Of a stretch of DNA of 64,000 bases, positions 1 to 6,990 are shown in pieces. The notes under the pieces were generated by a model, which saw only the letters and a program-made list of their open reading frames with translations, had not been told where the DNA came from and searched no databases. Source of the DNA: a bacterium (GTDB taxonomy: Bacteria; UBP6; UBA1177; JAKLFG01); assembly GCA_022709425.1 (NCBI GenBank), contig JAKLIW010000015.1, forward strand, positions 1 through 64,000. The letters run 5' to 3'. Every line of letters begins with the position of its first letter. The first letter of the stretch is position 1. A program made the translations under genes and the position numbers.

Positions 1-22
1 TTAAGTTGCCGCAACTACTTAA

Positions 23-292
23 AAACAGGGGATCCTCCCTCTTGTCAACAAATGTGCGAAAGATATTGTACGTTATCTTGCCAATACCTCGGACAACAAC
101 ACAACAATTTGCTTCAACTGGGGAAAAGGAGAGCTTGATTCCGGCGTCTCTATAACGACGACGCCAGAAGGCCGTCTTTATATTGGCGCACGCACTTATG
201 GTCTTTTGGGAAATCAGTCATTCGGCGACGGAAGCATCGATTCATGGGATGCCGTTCTTCTGACTACGACCATCAAAGAACTCGGCCTATAA
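23..292 (+). pseudogene. 3' fragment of a secreted repeat (SBBP/beta-propeller-like) protein
   Basis: An open frame of about 89 codons ends at a TAA at 290-292. Upstream it is closed by in-frame stops at 20-22 and 2-4, and it has no ATG with a ribosome binding site, so only the C-terminal end of a gene is present. The reading contains 'GRLYIGARTYGLLG' and ends 'LLTTTIKELGL', resembling the last blade of the SBBP/propeller-like repeats in the lipoprotein at 935. It is visibly richer in A+T than the rest of the window. It may be a decayed remnant or a gene broken at a contig edge by an assembly error. The function cannot be told from this piece. Confidence 0.4.
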
Positions 293-293
293 T

Positions 294-785
294 TTAGCCG
301 CAGCAACCGCCGCCGCAGGAACCGTCGTGACAGTGTTCGTGCTTCGGCATCTCGCAGCCGATCTCAAGGAGTTCTATCTCGAAAACGAGCGTTTCGCCGG
401 CGAGCGGATGGTTGGCGTCGAGCGTCACTTCGTCGCCCGCGATCTCGGCGATGACGGCGGGAAGCTGATGGCCCTGCCCGTCGTGCAGATCGAACTGCAT
501 CCCGACCTCGAGTTCGGCATCCTTCGGGAACTGCGAACGCGGGACCTTGAGGACGAATTCGTCCAGATATTCGCCGTATCCTTCGGTCGCCGGGATGGTG
601 ACGGTCTTCTTGTCGCCGACCGCCATGTCGACGAGCGCCGCATCGAAACCCGGGATGACCATCTCTTCGCCCGTCTTGAAGACGAACGGCTCGGCCCGTT
701 CGCGCGATGAGTCGAATATCTCGCCGCTCTCGAACTTACCGGTATAATGCACCTTTACGACATCGCCCTTCACTACTTTCGCCAT
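294..785 (-). CDS. slyD: FKBP-type peptidyl-prolyl cis-trans isomerase, SlyD family
   Basis: This is a 163-residue cytoplasmic prolyl isomerase and chaperone. The N-terminus 'MAKVVKGDVVKVHYTGKFE' is the FKBP core, followed by the insert-in-flap chaperone loop (about residues 70-120), the return to the FKBP fold, and a metal-binding tail ending 'HEHCHDGSCGGGCCG'. In SlyD such His/Cys tails bind nickel and deliver it to hydrogenase maturation; that role here is inference. The frame extends upstream to 851, but the start at 785 is chosen because AAAGGAGA lies just before that ATG and the homologous N-terminus begins there. A sigma70-like promoter lies at 824-851. It is transcribed alone, divergently from the lipoprotein at 935. 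Confidence 0.93.
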   Translation of the reverse strand: MAKVVKGDVVKVHYTGKFESGEIFDSSRERAEPFVFKTGEEMVIPGFDAALVDMAVGDKKTVTIPATEGYGEYLDEFVLKVPRSQFPKDAELEVGMQFDLHDGQGHQLPAVIAEIAGDEVTLDANHPLAGETLVFEIELLEIGCEMPKHEHCHDGSCGGGCCG

Positions 786-823
786 CGTTGTCTCCTTTAT
801 AACCAAGAAAATAAAAGCAGGGT

Positions 824-851
824 ATCGTAACCGCGACCGGCCGAATTGCAA
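824..851 (-). promoter_or_regulatory. sigma70-like promoter of slyD
   Basis: On the minus strand, TTGCAA (846-851) and TACGAT (824-829) are separated by 16 bp, about 40 nt upstream of the slyD start codon. Confidence 0.45.
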
Positions 852-870
852 CTATTATTTTCCCCGCCAC

Positions 871-898
871 TTGCTTTTGGCCGCGTCCCACCTATAAT
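871..898 (+). promoter_or_regulatory. sigma70-like promoter for the lipoprotein at 935
   Basis: TTGCTT (871-876) and a perfect TATAAT (893-898) are separated by 16 bp, 36 nt before the chosen ATG. It is back to back with the slyD promoter. Confidence 0.5.
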
Positions 899-934
899 CG
901 GCTCGGTTTTTTTATCTTACTCATGAGGGTTCCC

Positions 935-2656
935 ATGCGCGACCGCTTCATCTCCTGTCTTCTGTGCGCACTTTTCGCCGCCGCCTGCGGATCAAGCGGC
1001 ACCGGGGCGACCGACGATCTTTCGGGAAGCGATACCACGCCCACCGACGACACGGTGACCGACACCGTCATGAACGACGTCCCTGATACGGCGAACGACG
1101 ATCCCTCGATGGAGGGGGACACGCCGACGGTTGAAAACGACCAGCCGGCGACCGAGAACGATGAACCGCCCGTCGACGCCGACGAGGCGGCCGACACCCT
1201 GCCCGATGCCGACACTGCGCCCGATCTGTGCGGCAACGGCGTCACCGACGCGGGCGAAGCCTGCGACGGCGACACGGTCGACTGTACCGCGCTGAACGGG
1301 ACGGTCTACGCGAGCGGGACCGCTCTCTGCGCTGCTTCCTGCACCCATTACGACACCACCGGCTGCACCTATGCGACGGTGCCGACCTTCTCCTATTCCG
1401 GCGGCGGGGACGACTATGACGACGGGCTGACACTCATCCAGACCACCGATGGGGGATTGCTCGGGATCGGCTACTCGATGAGTTATGTCGATACGAATTA
1501 CGATCCGCAGAACGACACCTTTGTCATGAGCGATTCGGACCTCTATCTGGTGCGGCTCGATCTCACCGGTTCGGTGGTATGGACCAAGCATCACGGCGGT
1601 CCCTATCAGGACGCCGGCAACGCGGTCATCGCGGCCCATGACGGCGGCTACATCGTGGCGGGCGACACCAATGTGGTGGTCGGGACGGCCGACCAGAACG
1701 GGACGACCGTCGACAAGGTGCGCGGCGACGCGTGGGCGGTGAAGCTGGACGACAACGGCGATATCGTCTGGGAGAAACGGTTCGGCACGGTCGAGGATCA
1801 GGAGAGCTTCGCGACGGTCGCCGCCACCGCCGACGGCGGCTATATATTCGCCGGTTCCCGCAGTGTCACCCCGGCCGCCGAATACGGCAGTTCATGGACG
1901 ATGAGCTTCGACCGAATGGAGATATATCTCGTCAAGACCGACGGGAAAGGCGATCTGGTCTGGGAGAAGACGGTGAGCGGCCCCAGCGCGAAACTTGACT
2001 ACGCTGAAGCGATACTGGCACACGGAGGCAACTACTACATCGCCGGGGCGACCCGTTCGTTCGCCGTCGGGATGCGCGACCTCTATCTCGCCGAACTGGA
2101 CGACACCGGCGCGGTGGTCTGGCAGAAGAATCTCCCCGGCACCGGCGACGACTTCGCGCAGGCCCTGACCCTCTACACCGACGGCGCGGGCGATCCGGCG
2201 GGCCTGGCGATCGTCGGGATAGACGACTACTATTACGAGATAGCGCTCGGCGAGTTCCGCGGCGACATACGGCTCGTCCGGACCGACTTTGACGGGAACA
2301 TCGCGGCCGAGAAGACCTTTTCCTTCGATGAGAACGGCGACGACTACTGCGTCGACTGGGGGGTATCGCTGGTCGCAGGGGACAACGGCGCGCTGACCCT
2401 CATTGCCGCGACCCATTACGATATCTGGTACCAGTCGGTGGAAAAATCCGACATCACCCTTTTCCGCGTCGAGAACGACGATACCCTCGGCTGGGTGCGT
2501 CACTTCGGCGACCCCGGCTATTACGACTACCCCGGCGACCTGATCGCGACAGCCGACGGCGGGTTCGCCTTTATCGGTTCCACCCAGTCGAACACCCAAC
2601 AGCCGCAGGACGACATCTTCATCGTCAAAACGGCGGCCGACGGCACGGTGGAGTGA
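935..2656 (+). CDS. Asp/Thr-linker lipoprotein with Cys-rich motif and beta-propeller-like repeats
   Basis: A 573-residue predicted lipoprotein. The signal peptide ends at Cys18 ('LFAAACGSS'). A low-complexity Asp/Thr/Pro linker follows (about 20-95), then a Cys-rich motif beginning 'CGNGVTDAGEACDG', a type common in Myxococcota surface proteins, then repeated blades such as 'GGYIVAGDTN', 'GGYIFAGSRS' and 'GGFAFIGSTQ', each followed by '(V/I)VWxK' or 'IFIVKT' strands. The repeats resemble SBBP/delta-60 propeller repeats. An ATG at 923 is in frame, but GAGGG lies a few bases before 935, so the second ATG is preferred. The likely location is the outer membrane or cell surface. No catalytic motif is seen; the function is unknown. 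Confidence 0.8.
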   Translation: MRDRFISCLLCALFAAACGSSGTGATDDLSGSDTTPTDDTVTDTVMNDVPDTANDDPSMEGDTPTVENDQPATENDEPPVDADEAADTLPDADTAPDLCGNGVTDAGEACDGDTVDCTALNGTVYASGTALCAASCTHYDTTGCTYATVPTFSYSGGGDDYDDGLTLIQTTDGGLLGIGYSMSYVDTNYDPQNDTFVMSDSDLYLVRLDLTGSVVWTKHHGGPYQDAGNAVIAAHDGGYIVAGDTNVVVGTADQNGTTVDKVRGDAWAVKLDDNGDIVWEKRFGTVEDQESFATVAATADGGYIFAGSRSVTPAAEYGSSWTMSFDRMEIYLVKTDGKGDLVWEKTVSGPSAKLDYAEAILAHGGNYYIAGATRSFAVGMRDLYLAELDDTGAVVWQKNLPGTGDDFAQALTLYTDGAGDPAGLAIVGIDDYYYEIALGEFRGDIRLVRTDFDGNIAAEKTFSFDENGDDYCVDWGVSLVAGDNGALTLIAATHYDIWYQSVEKSDITLFRVENDDTLGWVRHFGDPGYYDYPGDLIATADGGFAFIGSTQSNTQQPQDDIFIVKTAADGTVE

Positions 2657-2659
2657 ACG

Positions 2660-3094
2660 ATGCCGAAGAAGAACAAGAACGCCCCGAAGCCCGTCACCAC
2701 CGCCGACTGCATCTCCTGCGGCAGCGCCTGCTGTCGCTACATCATCGTCGATCTGCCCAATGAGCCGCGCAGTGAAGAGAGTTTCGAGGAGTTGCTCTGG
2801 TACCTCTTCAACCCGCACACCAAGCTCTTGAAGGAGGGCCGCCTCTGGTCGCTCATGGTGTCGGGCCGCTGCCGGATGCTGGCCGACGACGGACACTGCC
2901 GCATCTACGACGACCGCCCGTTCATCTGCGGCGACTACCCGCAGGTGACCGAGGACGAATGCCACGGCCCCGATCTGCGCGACTTCTCGGGCCGCATCTT
3001 CCACACCGCCGAGGAACTGCTGACCTACCTCGCCGACGAACGCGGTAAAGAGTGGGCGAAACGGCGACTTGCAAAAATGGCGGCGCTCAAGTAG
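2660..3094 (+). CDS. YkgJ-family cysteine cluster protein
   Basis: 144 residues starting 3 nt after the lipoprotein stop. It carries the zinc/iron-chelating pattern of the YkgJ (former UPF0153) family: 'CISCGSACC' near residue 18, 'GRCRMLADDGHCRIYDDRP' and 'FICGDYP'. Members are small cytoplasmic proteins thought to bind a metal or Fe-S cluster; no reaction is established. Tight spacing to its neighbours suggests co-transcription with the DUF362 protein downstream, another metal-binding protein. No signal peptide is present. Confidence 0.85.
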   Translation: MPKKNKNAPKPVTTADCISCGSACCRYIIVDLPNEPRSEESFEELLWYLFNPHTKLLKEGRLWSLMVSGRCRMLADDGHCRIYDDRPFICGDYPQVTEDECHGPDLRDFSGRIFHTAEELLTYLADERGKEWAKRRLAKMAALK

Positions 3095-3157
3095 ACTCCC
3101 CCCATGAACGGTCGTTTTCTCGTCATACTTCTGTGCATACTTGTTTCGGGAGGCACC

Positions 3158-4201
3158 ATGCCCGCCAACGATAAAGCGCCGGCCGCCGCCGCGCCGGTCA
3201 AGGTCTATTTCACCCGCGACCTCTCCCCGGCGGGCCTGATGAAGGCCTTCGAGAAGATACGCCCCGCCGTCACCGGGACGCGCATCGGCCTCAAGGTCCA
3301 CTTCGGCGAGGATGGCAACAAATACTACATCAAGCCGGCGCTCATGAAGGAACTGGTCGCGTCGCTGAAACCGAACTTCGTCGAGACCAATGTCCTCTAC
3401 CCCGGCAAACGGCGCTACACCGACAGCCACATCGCGCTGGCGAAAGAACACGGTTTCACCTTCGCCCCCATCGACATCCTCGATAGCGAAAGCACCATAG
3501 AGTACCCCGCCAAAGGGCTCAAGCACATCAAGAAAGCGATCGTCGGCTCGCACATGGCGAACTACGACACCATCGTGGTCCTGTCGCATTTCAAGGGGCA
3601 CATGGGGGCCGGGTTCGGCGGCGCGATAAAGAATGTCGGGATGGGGCTCGGCGCCATCGCGGGGAAGATGGCGATGCACGCTTCGACCATACCGACCGTC
3701 AAGGCCTCCAAGTGCACCAAGTGCGGCCTCTGCGTCCCGCAGTGCGCCGGCAACGCCATCACGATAGAACCCAAGGTGGTCATCGACCCCGAAAAATGCA
3801 TCGGCTGCGCCAAGTGCATCGGCGTCTGTCCGACGCGGGTCTACGGCGTCCCGTGGGGCTCGACCGACACCCCGGCGTTCATGGAGAAACTGGTCGAATA
3901 CGCCAAGATCATCAAAGACAACAAACACCTGGTCTACATCAATGTCCTCGCCGACATCTCGCCCGACTGCGACTGCATGGCGGGCGCCGCGAAACCCTTC
4001 ACCAAGGACATCGGCATACTCGTATCGACCGACATGCTCGCGATAGATGCCGCCGCGTACGATCTGGTCAACGCGGCAACCCACACCAAAGATGCCTTCG
4101 CCAAACATTCGGGCGTATCGGGGAAACCGCAGTTGGAATACGGCGAGAAGATAGGACTCGGCACGACGCATTACGAACTGATAGACCTCGACAAGAAATA
4201 A
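3158..4201 (+). CDS. DUF362 domain protein with two [4Fe-4S] ferredoxin motifs
   Basis: The DUF362 domain ('VKVYFTRDLSPAGLMKAFEK' onward) is followed by two clusters, 'CTKCGLCVPQC' and 'CIGCAKCIGVCP' (about residues 186-225), giving a 2[4Fe-4S] protein of 347 residues. DUF362 proteins are uncharacterised iron-sulfur proteins common in anaerobes. Two starts are possible. 3158 has GGGAGG four bases upstream and suits a cytoplasmic Fe-S protein. 3104 lacks a ribosome binding site but would add a signal-like 'MNGRFLVILLCILVSGG'. I prefer 3158. The final TAA overlaps the next ATG by one base, implying coupling. Confidence 0.85.
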   Translation: MPANDKAPAAAAPVKVYFTRDLSPAGLMKAFEKIRPAVTGTRIGLKVHFGEDGNKYYIKPALMKELVASLKPNFVETNVLYPGKRRYTDSHIALAKEHGFTFAPIDILDSESTIEYPAKGLKHIKKAIVGSHMANYDTIVVLSHFKGHMGAGFGGAIKNVGMGLGAIAGKMAMHASTIPTVKASKCTKCGLCVPQCAGNAITIEPKVVIDPEKCIGCAKCIGVCPTRVYGVPWGSTDTPAFMEKLVEYAKIIKDNKHLVYINVLADISPDCDCMAGAAKPFTKDIGILVSTDMLAIDAAAYDLVNAATHTKDAFAKHSGVSGKPQLEYGEKIGLGTTHYELIDLDKK

Positions 4202-4599
4202 TGGAAACCAAACCCTTCGACCTCATTCTCGAGCGGCTACGCACCATCGAGATACCGGAGCAGTTCGATCTCGTGGTGGCGGTCGCTCGCGGCGGCCTTG
4301 TCCCGGCGGCGCTGGTCGCTCACCGGCTCGGCTGCGATCTCGCGACGATCTGGATGAATTTCCGCGACGAGACGCATAGGCCGTGCCGCGAATGTCCGGC
4401 GCTCCTGCGGCCGATATCGTTCCCCTACCGCGGCAAGCGGGTGCTCATCGTCGATGACCGGTCGCGGACCGGCGCGACGCTCAATGCGGCAAAGGAACTC
4501 CTCACCGATGCGGCGCTCGTGAAAACGCTCGTCGTCAACGGCAAAGCCGACTATTCGCTCTTCGATGAACCCTGCTTCAAGATGCCCTGGCAGGGGTGA
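4201..4599 (+). CDS. phosphoribosyltransferase-domain protein
   Basis: 132 residues. The PRPP-binding motif is clear: 'VLIVDDRSRTGATL' (about residues 81-94), the hydrophobic-DD-x3-TGxT signature of type I phosphoribosyltransferases. The N-terminal 'LVVAVARGGLVPAALVA' is the conserved first strand and loop. It lacks a recognisable hood specific for one base, so the substrate (purine, xanthine or a regulator) is undecided. Its ATG overlaps the stop of the DUF362 gene (TAATG), so it is translationally coupled and probably last in an operon with the YkgJ and DUF362 genes. Confidence 0.8.
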   Translation: METKPFDLILERLRTIEIPEQFDLVVAVARGGLVPAALVAHRLGCDLATIWMNFRDETHRPCRECPALLRPISFPYRGKRVLIVDDRSRTGATLNAAKELLTDAALVKTLVVNGKADYSLFDEPCFKMPWQG

Positions 4600-4602
4600 A
4601 AG

Positions 4603-4980
4603 TCAATCGCGCGGGTTGTCGCCCAGATCCTTGAGCAGTTTGTACGCGGCGGCACGGAGCGGCGGCAGGTCGGTCTTGATGGTCTGCCACACGATGGATG
4701 TATCGACGCCGAAATACTCGTGGGCGAGTTTGTTCCGCATACCGATCATCTCGGCCCACGCCATGTCGGGATGCTTCTTCTTGACATCGGCGGGCAGATT
4801 CCTGACCGCTTCGCCGATTATCTCCAACGCGCGGACCACCGCGAAGATCGTTTTGACATCGGTCGCAAACTTGCGGAACCGCATTCCTTTCGTGAAACTC
4901 TTTATCGCGTCGACCGACGATACGATGTCGTTGAGATAATCGCGCGCTTCCCGTTTTTGCGGCGACAACCGGTCAGACAA
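4603..4980 (-). CDS. hepT: HepT-like HEPN toxin (DUF86)
   Basis: 125 residues of the HEPN/DUF86 family. The RNase signature R-x4-H-x-Y reads 'RNKLAHEYFGVD' at about residues 82-93. In studied HepT-MntA pairs HepT is an RNase toxin whose Tyr in this motif is AMPylated by MntA. The start codon is TTG at 4980, lying inside the end of mntA (TTGTCTGA, 8-nt overlap), with GAGGTGG just upstream; this points to tight coupling that keeps the toxin below the antitoxin. Convergent with the phosphoribosyltransferase gene (3 nt between stops). Confidence 0.9.
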   Translation of the reverse strand: MSDRLSPQKREARDYLNDIVSSVDAIKSFTKGMRFRKFATDVKTIFAVVRALEIIGEAVRNLPADVKKKHPDMAWAEMIGMRNKLAHEYFGVDTSIVWQTIKTDLPPLRAAAYKLLKDLGDNPRD

Positions 4981-5263
4981 GGACCACCTCGCGCAGGATA
5001 TGTTGGCCGATGAACGGTTTGAGCGCGTTCTTCGTCACCAGATCGACCTTGACGCCGAGAAGTTCCTGCAGGTGCGCTTCGAGCCGCAGAAAGGCAACGA
5101 AGCCGACCGGCCGCGAGAATTCGACCAGCAGGTCGACATCGCTTCCTTTACGCTGTTCGTTGCGGGCGTAGGAACCGAACACGCCGATGGAGGCGACGCC
5201 GTATTCGGACGCAAGTTCCGCCCGGTGCGCGTTCAATGTTTTTCTGATTCTTGCAAGGTCCAT
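4973..5263 (-). CDS. mntA: MntA-type nucleotidyltransferase antitoxin
   Basis: 96 residues of the minimal nucleotidyltransferase fold. The catalytic GSx10DxD motif is intact: 'GSYARNEQRKGSDVDLLVEF' at about residues 30-49, followed by a third acidic strand ('VKVDLVTK'). The family AMPylates its HepT partner to neutralise it. An in-frame ATG at 5278 lacks a ribosome binding site; 5263 has GAGG five bases upstream and is preferred. The gene precedes and overlaps hepT, the usual order. A near-consensus promoter with an internal palindrome sits at 5291-5319. Confidence 0.9.
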   Translation of the reverse strand: MDLARIRKTLNAHRAELASEYGVASIGVFGSYARNEQRKGSDVDLLVEFSRPVGFVAFLRLEAHLQELLGVKVDLVTKNALKPFIGQHILREVVLV

Positions 5264-5290
5264 GGTCGCCTCATGCACAAAAACAAAGGC

Positions 5291-5319
5291 ATCTTATCCG
5301 GTTCACCGGTTCTTGTCAA
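5291..5319 (-). promoter_or_regulatory. mntA-hepT promoter with palindrome in the spacer
   Basis: On the minus strand a perfect TTGACA (5314-5319) and TAAGAT (5291-5296) are 17 bp apart. The spacer holds an inverted repeat CCGGT-TC-ACCGG at 5298-5309, well placed for a repressor that would exclude RNA polymerase. Autoregulation is inference. Confidence 0.6.
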
Positions 5320-5340
5320 TCAGAAACTCATCCTCGGATA

Positions 5341-5359
5341 TTTCAGACAGCGTCTGAAA
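5341..5359. repeat. perfect hairpin after the protease stop codon
   Basis: TTTCAGAC (5341-5348) and GTCTGAAA (5352-5359) form an 8-bp stem with a 3-nt loop, two bases beyond the stop of the trypsin-like gene. No T-run follows on either strand, so it may be a 3'-end stabiliser or a weak terminator between the protease and the toxin-antitoxin promoter. Confidence 0.4.
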
Positions 5360-5361
5360 GT

Positions 5362-6885
5362 TCAGATCACCGTCAGGCTGCAGCCGCTGGAGCCGCTCGC
5401 TTTGCGGGGGGTACCGTTGTCGGGAACGATCACGGTGTCGGGATTCTCTTCGGTATCGGCGTTCGCCGTCTCGTCGGTCGCGCCGTTGTCGGTCACCGGC
5501 GTATCGTCGGGGGTGACGCTATTGTCGGGGGTCGCGGTATCGGCATCGACCACCGGCGCCTCGGTGCAGGGCGTCGTATCGAAGTAGGTGCAGTCCTCCT
5601 TGCACGGAGCGTCGGTCCCCTCGGCGTAATTGCCGAGCGTCGAACAGTCGGTAGTCCCACCGTCGCAGAATTCGTTGCCCTCCTTCTTCCCGTCGCCGCA
5701 GACGGTCGCCACGCAGCCCGACTCATCCCAGCCGTCACAGGTATCGTTACACGAAGCGGGGCCGGTAGCATACTGACCGAGAGAGGCGCAGTCTATCGTG
5801 TTTCCGTCGCACACTTCCGGATCCTTCACCTTCTCATCGCCGCACACCGGCGGCTTTTCCTGACAGACGGTCAGATCGTAGCCCCAGCACCCCTCGTGGC
5901 ACGGCGCCATGACGCCCGGAACGAAGTTGGGATCCTGCTCGCCGCAGTCGACCTCGGAACCTTCGGCGCAGACATCGTCGGCATCGCCGCAGGACTGCGT
6001 CTCGATGAGACCGTGACCGGTGAAGGTCTGCACCTGCGTATTTATCCAGTCGCGGTAGGGCAGGACATAGGTGTAATAACCATCGCGGTTCGAGTAGCAG
6101 GTCTGACCCCCGAACGAGGTGACGCCCGATATCACATAGGCATCGTTCTGGGTGGTGAGGAACGGGCCGCCCGAATCGCCCTGACAGCTCCCCGACGGAT
6201 CGCCCACTTCGATGACATCCTTGCCCCAGTAGGGATTGAGATCGAGCAGTTTCGCATCGCCCATGCGGTGGATGCCCGAATCGAACGCGCCGGTGGCGGT
6301 GATGCCGTACCCGACGATCTTTCCCATCTCTCCTTCGGTCTCAGCGGGGTTATCGCGGATGCCATAGGTCTCGAGATGGTATATTTTGCGGTCGAGGTGG
6401 ATGACCGCCATGTCGACATTGTCGCCCCACGACGATATGTTGCCGGTCCACGTATCGTGTTTTTTGATGGTCTTTGCGTTGGCGAGCACATCGCCGACGA
6501 ACATGTTGGCGCCGTTGCGCACCACGATCTTCGACGGATCGGCCGGACCGTCGAGCACCAGCGTACCGTTCTCCTTGAGATAGACACAGTGTCCCGCCGT
6601 CAGCAACACCTCGGGGTCAATAAGGGTCGCCGTGCAGGCGCCCTGCCCCGTTGCGCCGCCCTGCGTCACGGTCATCACGAGTCCGACCACGCCGCGGAAC
6701 TGCTTGTACCCCGTTTCGGTGCCGTTGACGATCATCGGTTGCGGCTCGGCGACCGACACCACCGTGATGCCGCGTCCCGCGAGCCATTGCTCCAGCTCGT
6801 TGAGTCCCGCGATACCGGGCCGTTCGACCGCCGCAAGCGTCGATACGGCACAAAACAGCGACATCGCCATCATCGTGCGCGTCAT
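5362..6885 (-). CDS. secreted trypsin-like serine protease with Cys-rich repeats and C-terminal Cys tag
   Basis: 507 residues. The signal peptide 'MTRTMMAMSLFCAVSTLAA' begins at 6885, where GGAGGG lies four bases upstream (the frame itself runs on to 6921). An S1 domain follows with the full triad: His in 'LTAGHCV' (about 98), Asp in 'DMAVIHLD' (about 157) and Ser in 'GDSGGPF' (about 237). Then come several Cys-rich repeats of the 'CGDGKKEGNEFCDG' type, an Asp/Thr/Pro linker, and the terminal 'SGSSGCSLTVI'. The same arrangement ends the neighbouring C25 protease. There is no lipobox, so anchoring, if any, must use the C-terminus. A role in processing surface proteins or in nutrition is inference. 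Confidence 0.88.
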   Translation of the reverse strand: MTRTMMAMSLFCAVSTLAAVERPGIAGLNELEQWLAGRGITVVSVAEPQPMIVNGTETGYKQFRGVVGLVMTVTQGGATGQGACTATLIDPEVLLTAGHCVYLKENGTLVLDGPADPSKIVVRNGANMFVGDVLANAKTIKKHDTWTGNISSWGDNVDMAVIHLDRKIYHLETYGIRDNPAETEGEMGKIVGYGITATGAFDSGIHRMGDAKLLDLNPYWGKDVIEVGDPSGSCQGDSGGPFLTTQNDAYVISGVTSFGGQTCYSNRDGYYTYVLPYRDWINTQVQTFTGHGLIETQSCGDADDVCAEGSEVDCGEQDPNFVPGVMAPCHEGCWGYDLTVCQEKPPVCGDEKVKDPEVCDGNTIDCASLGQYATGPASCNDTCDGWDESGCVATVCGDGKKEGNEFCDGGTTDCSTLGNYAEGTDAPCKEDCTYFDTTPCTEAPVVDADTATPDNSVTPDDTPVTDNGATDETANADTEENPDTVIVPDNGTPRKASGSSGCSLTVI

Positions 6886-6990
6886 GTTTCCCTCCGTCAG
6901 AAAAAAATAGAGAACCACCACTCATAAAAAAACAAGCAAGAGCGGGTCCGGCTATTTTTTGCTAGTGATGATGAATAGTTAAGAAAACGC

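Noticed and set aside
3104-3157. Signal peptide start for the DUF362 protein
   Set aside because: The reading is signal-like, but no RBS precedes 3104 while GGGAGG precedes 3158, and export of a 2[4Fe-4S] protein without a Tat motif is unlikely; kept only as an alternative.
1892-4171. 759-codon open frame on the minus strand
   Set aside because: It spans three convincing plus-strand genes (lipoprotein, YkgJ, DUF362) and has no family motif; a compositional shadow.
6922-6990. Possible terminator between the two protease genes
   Set aside because: On the minus strand AGCAA and TTGCT could pair before a T-run, but the stem is only five weak base pairs with a long loop; not enough to call.
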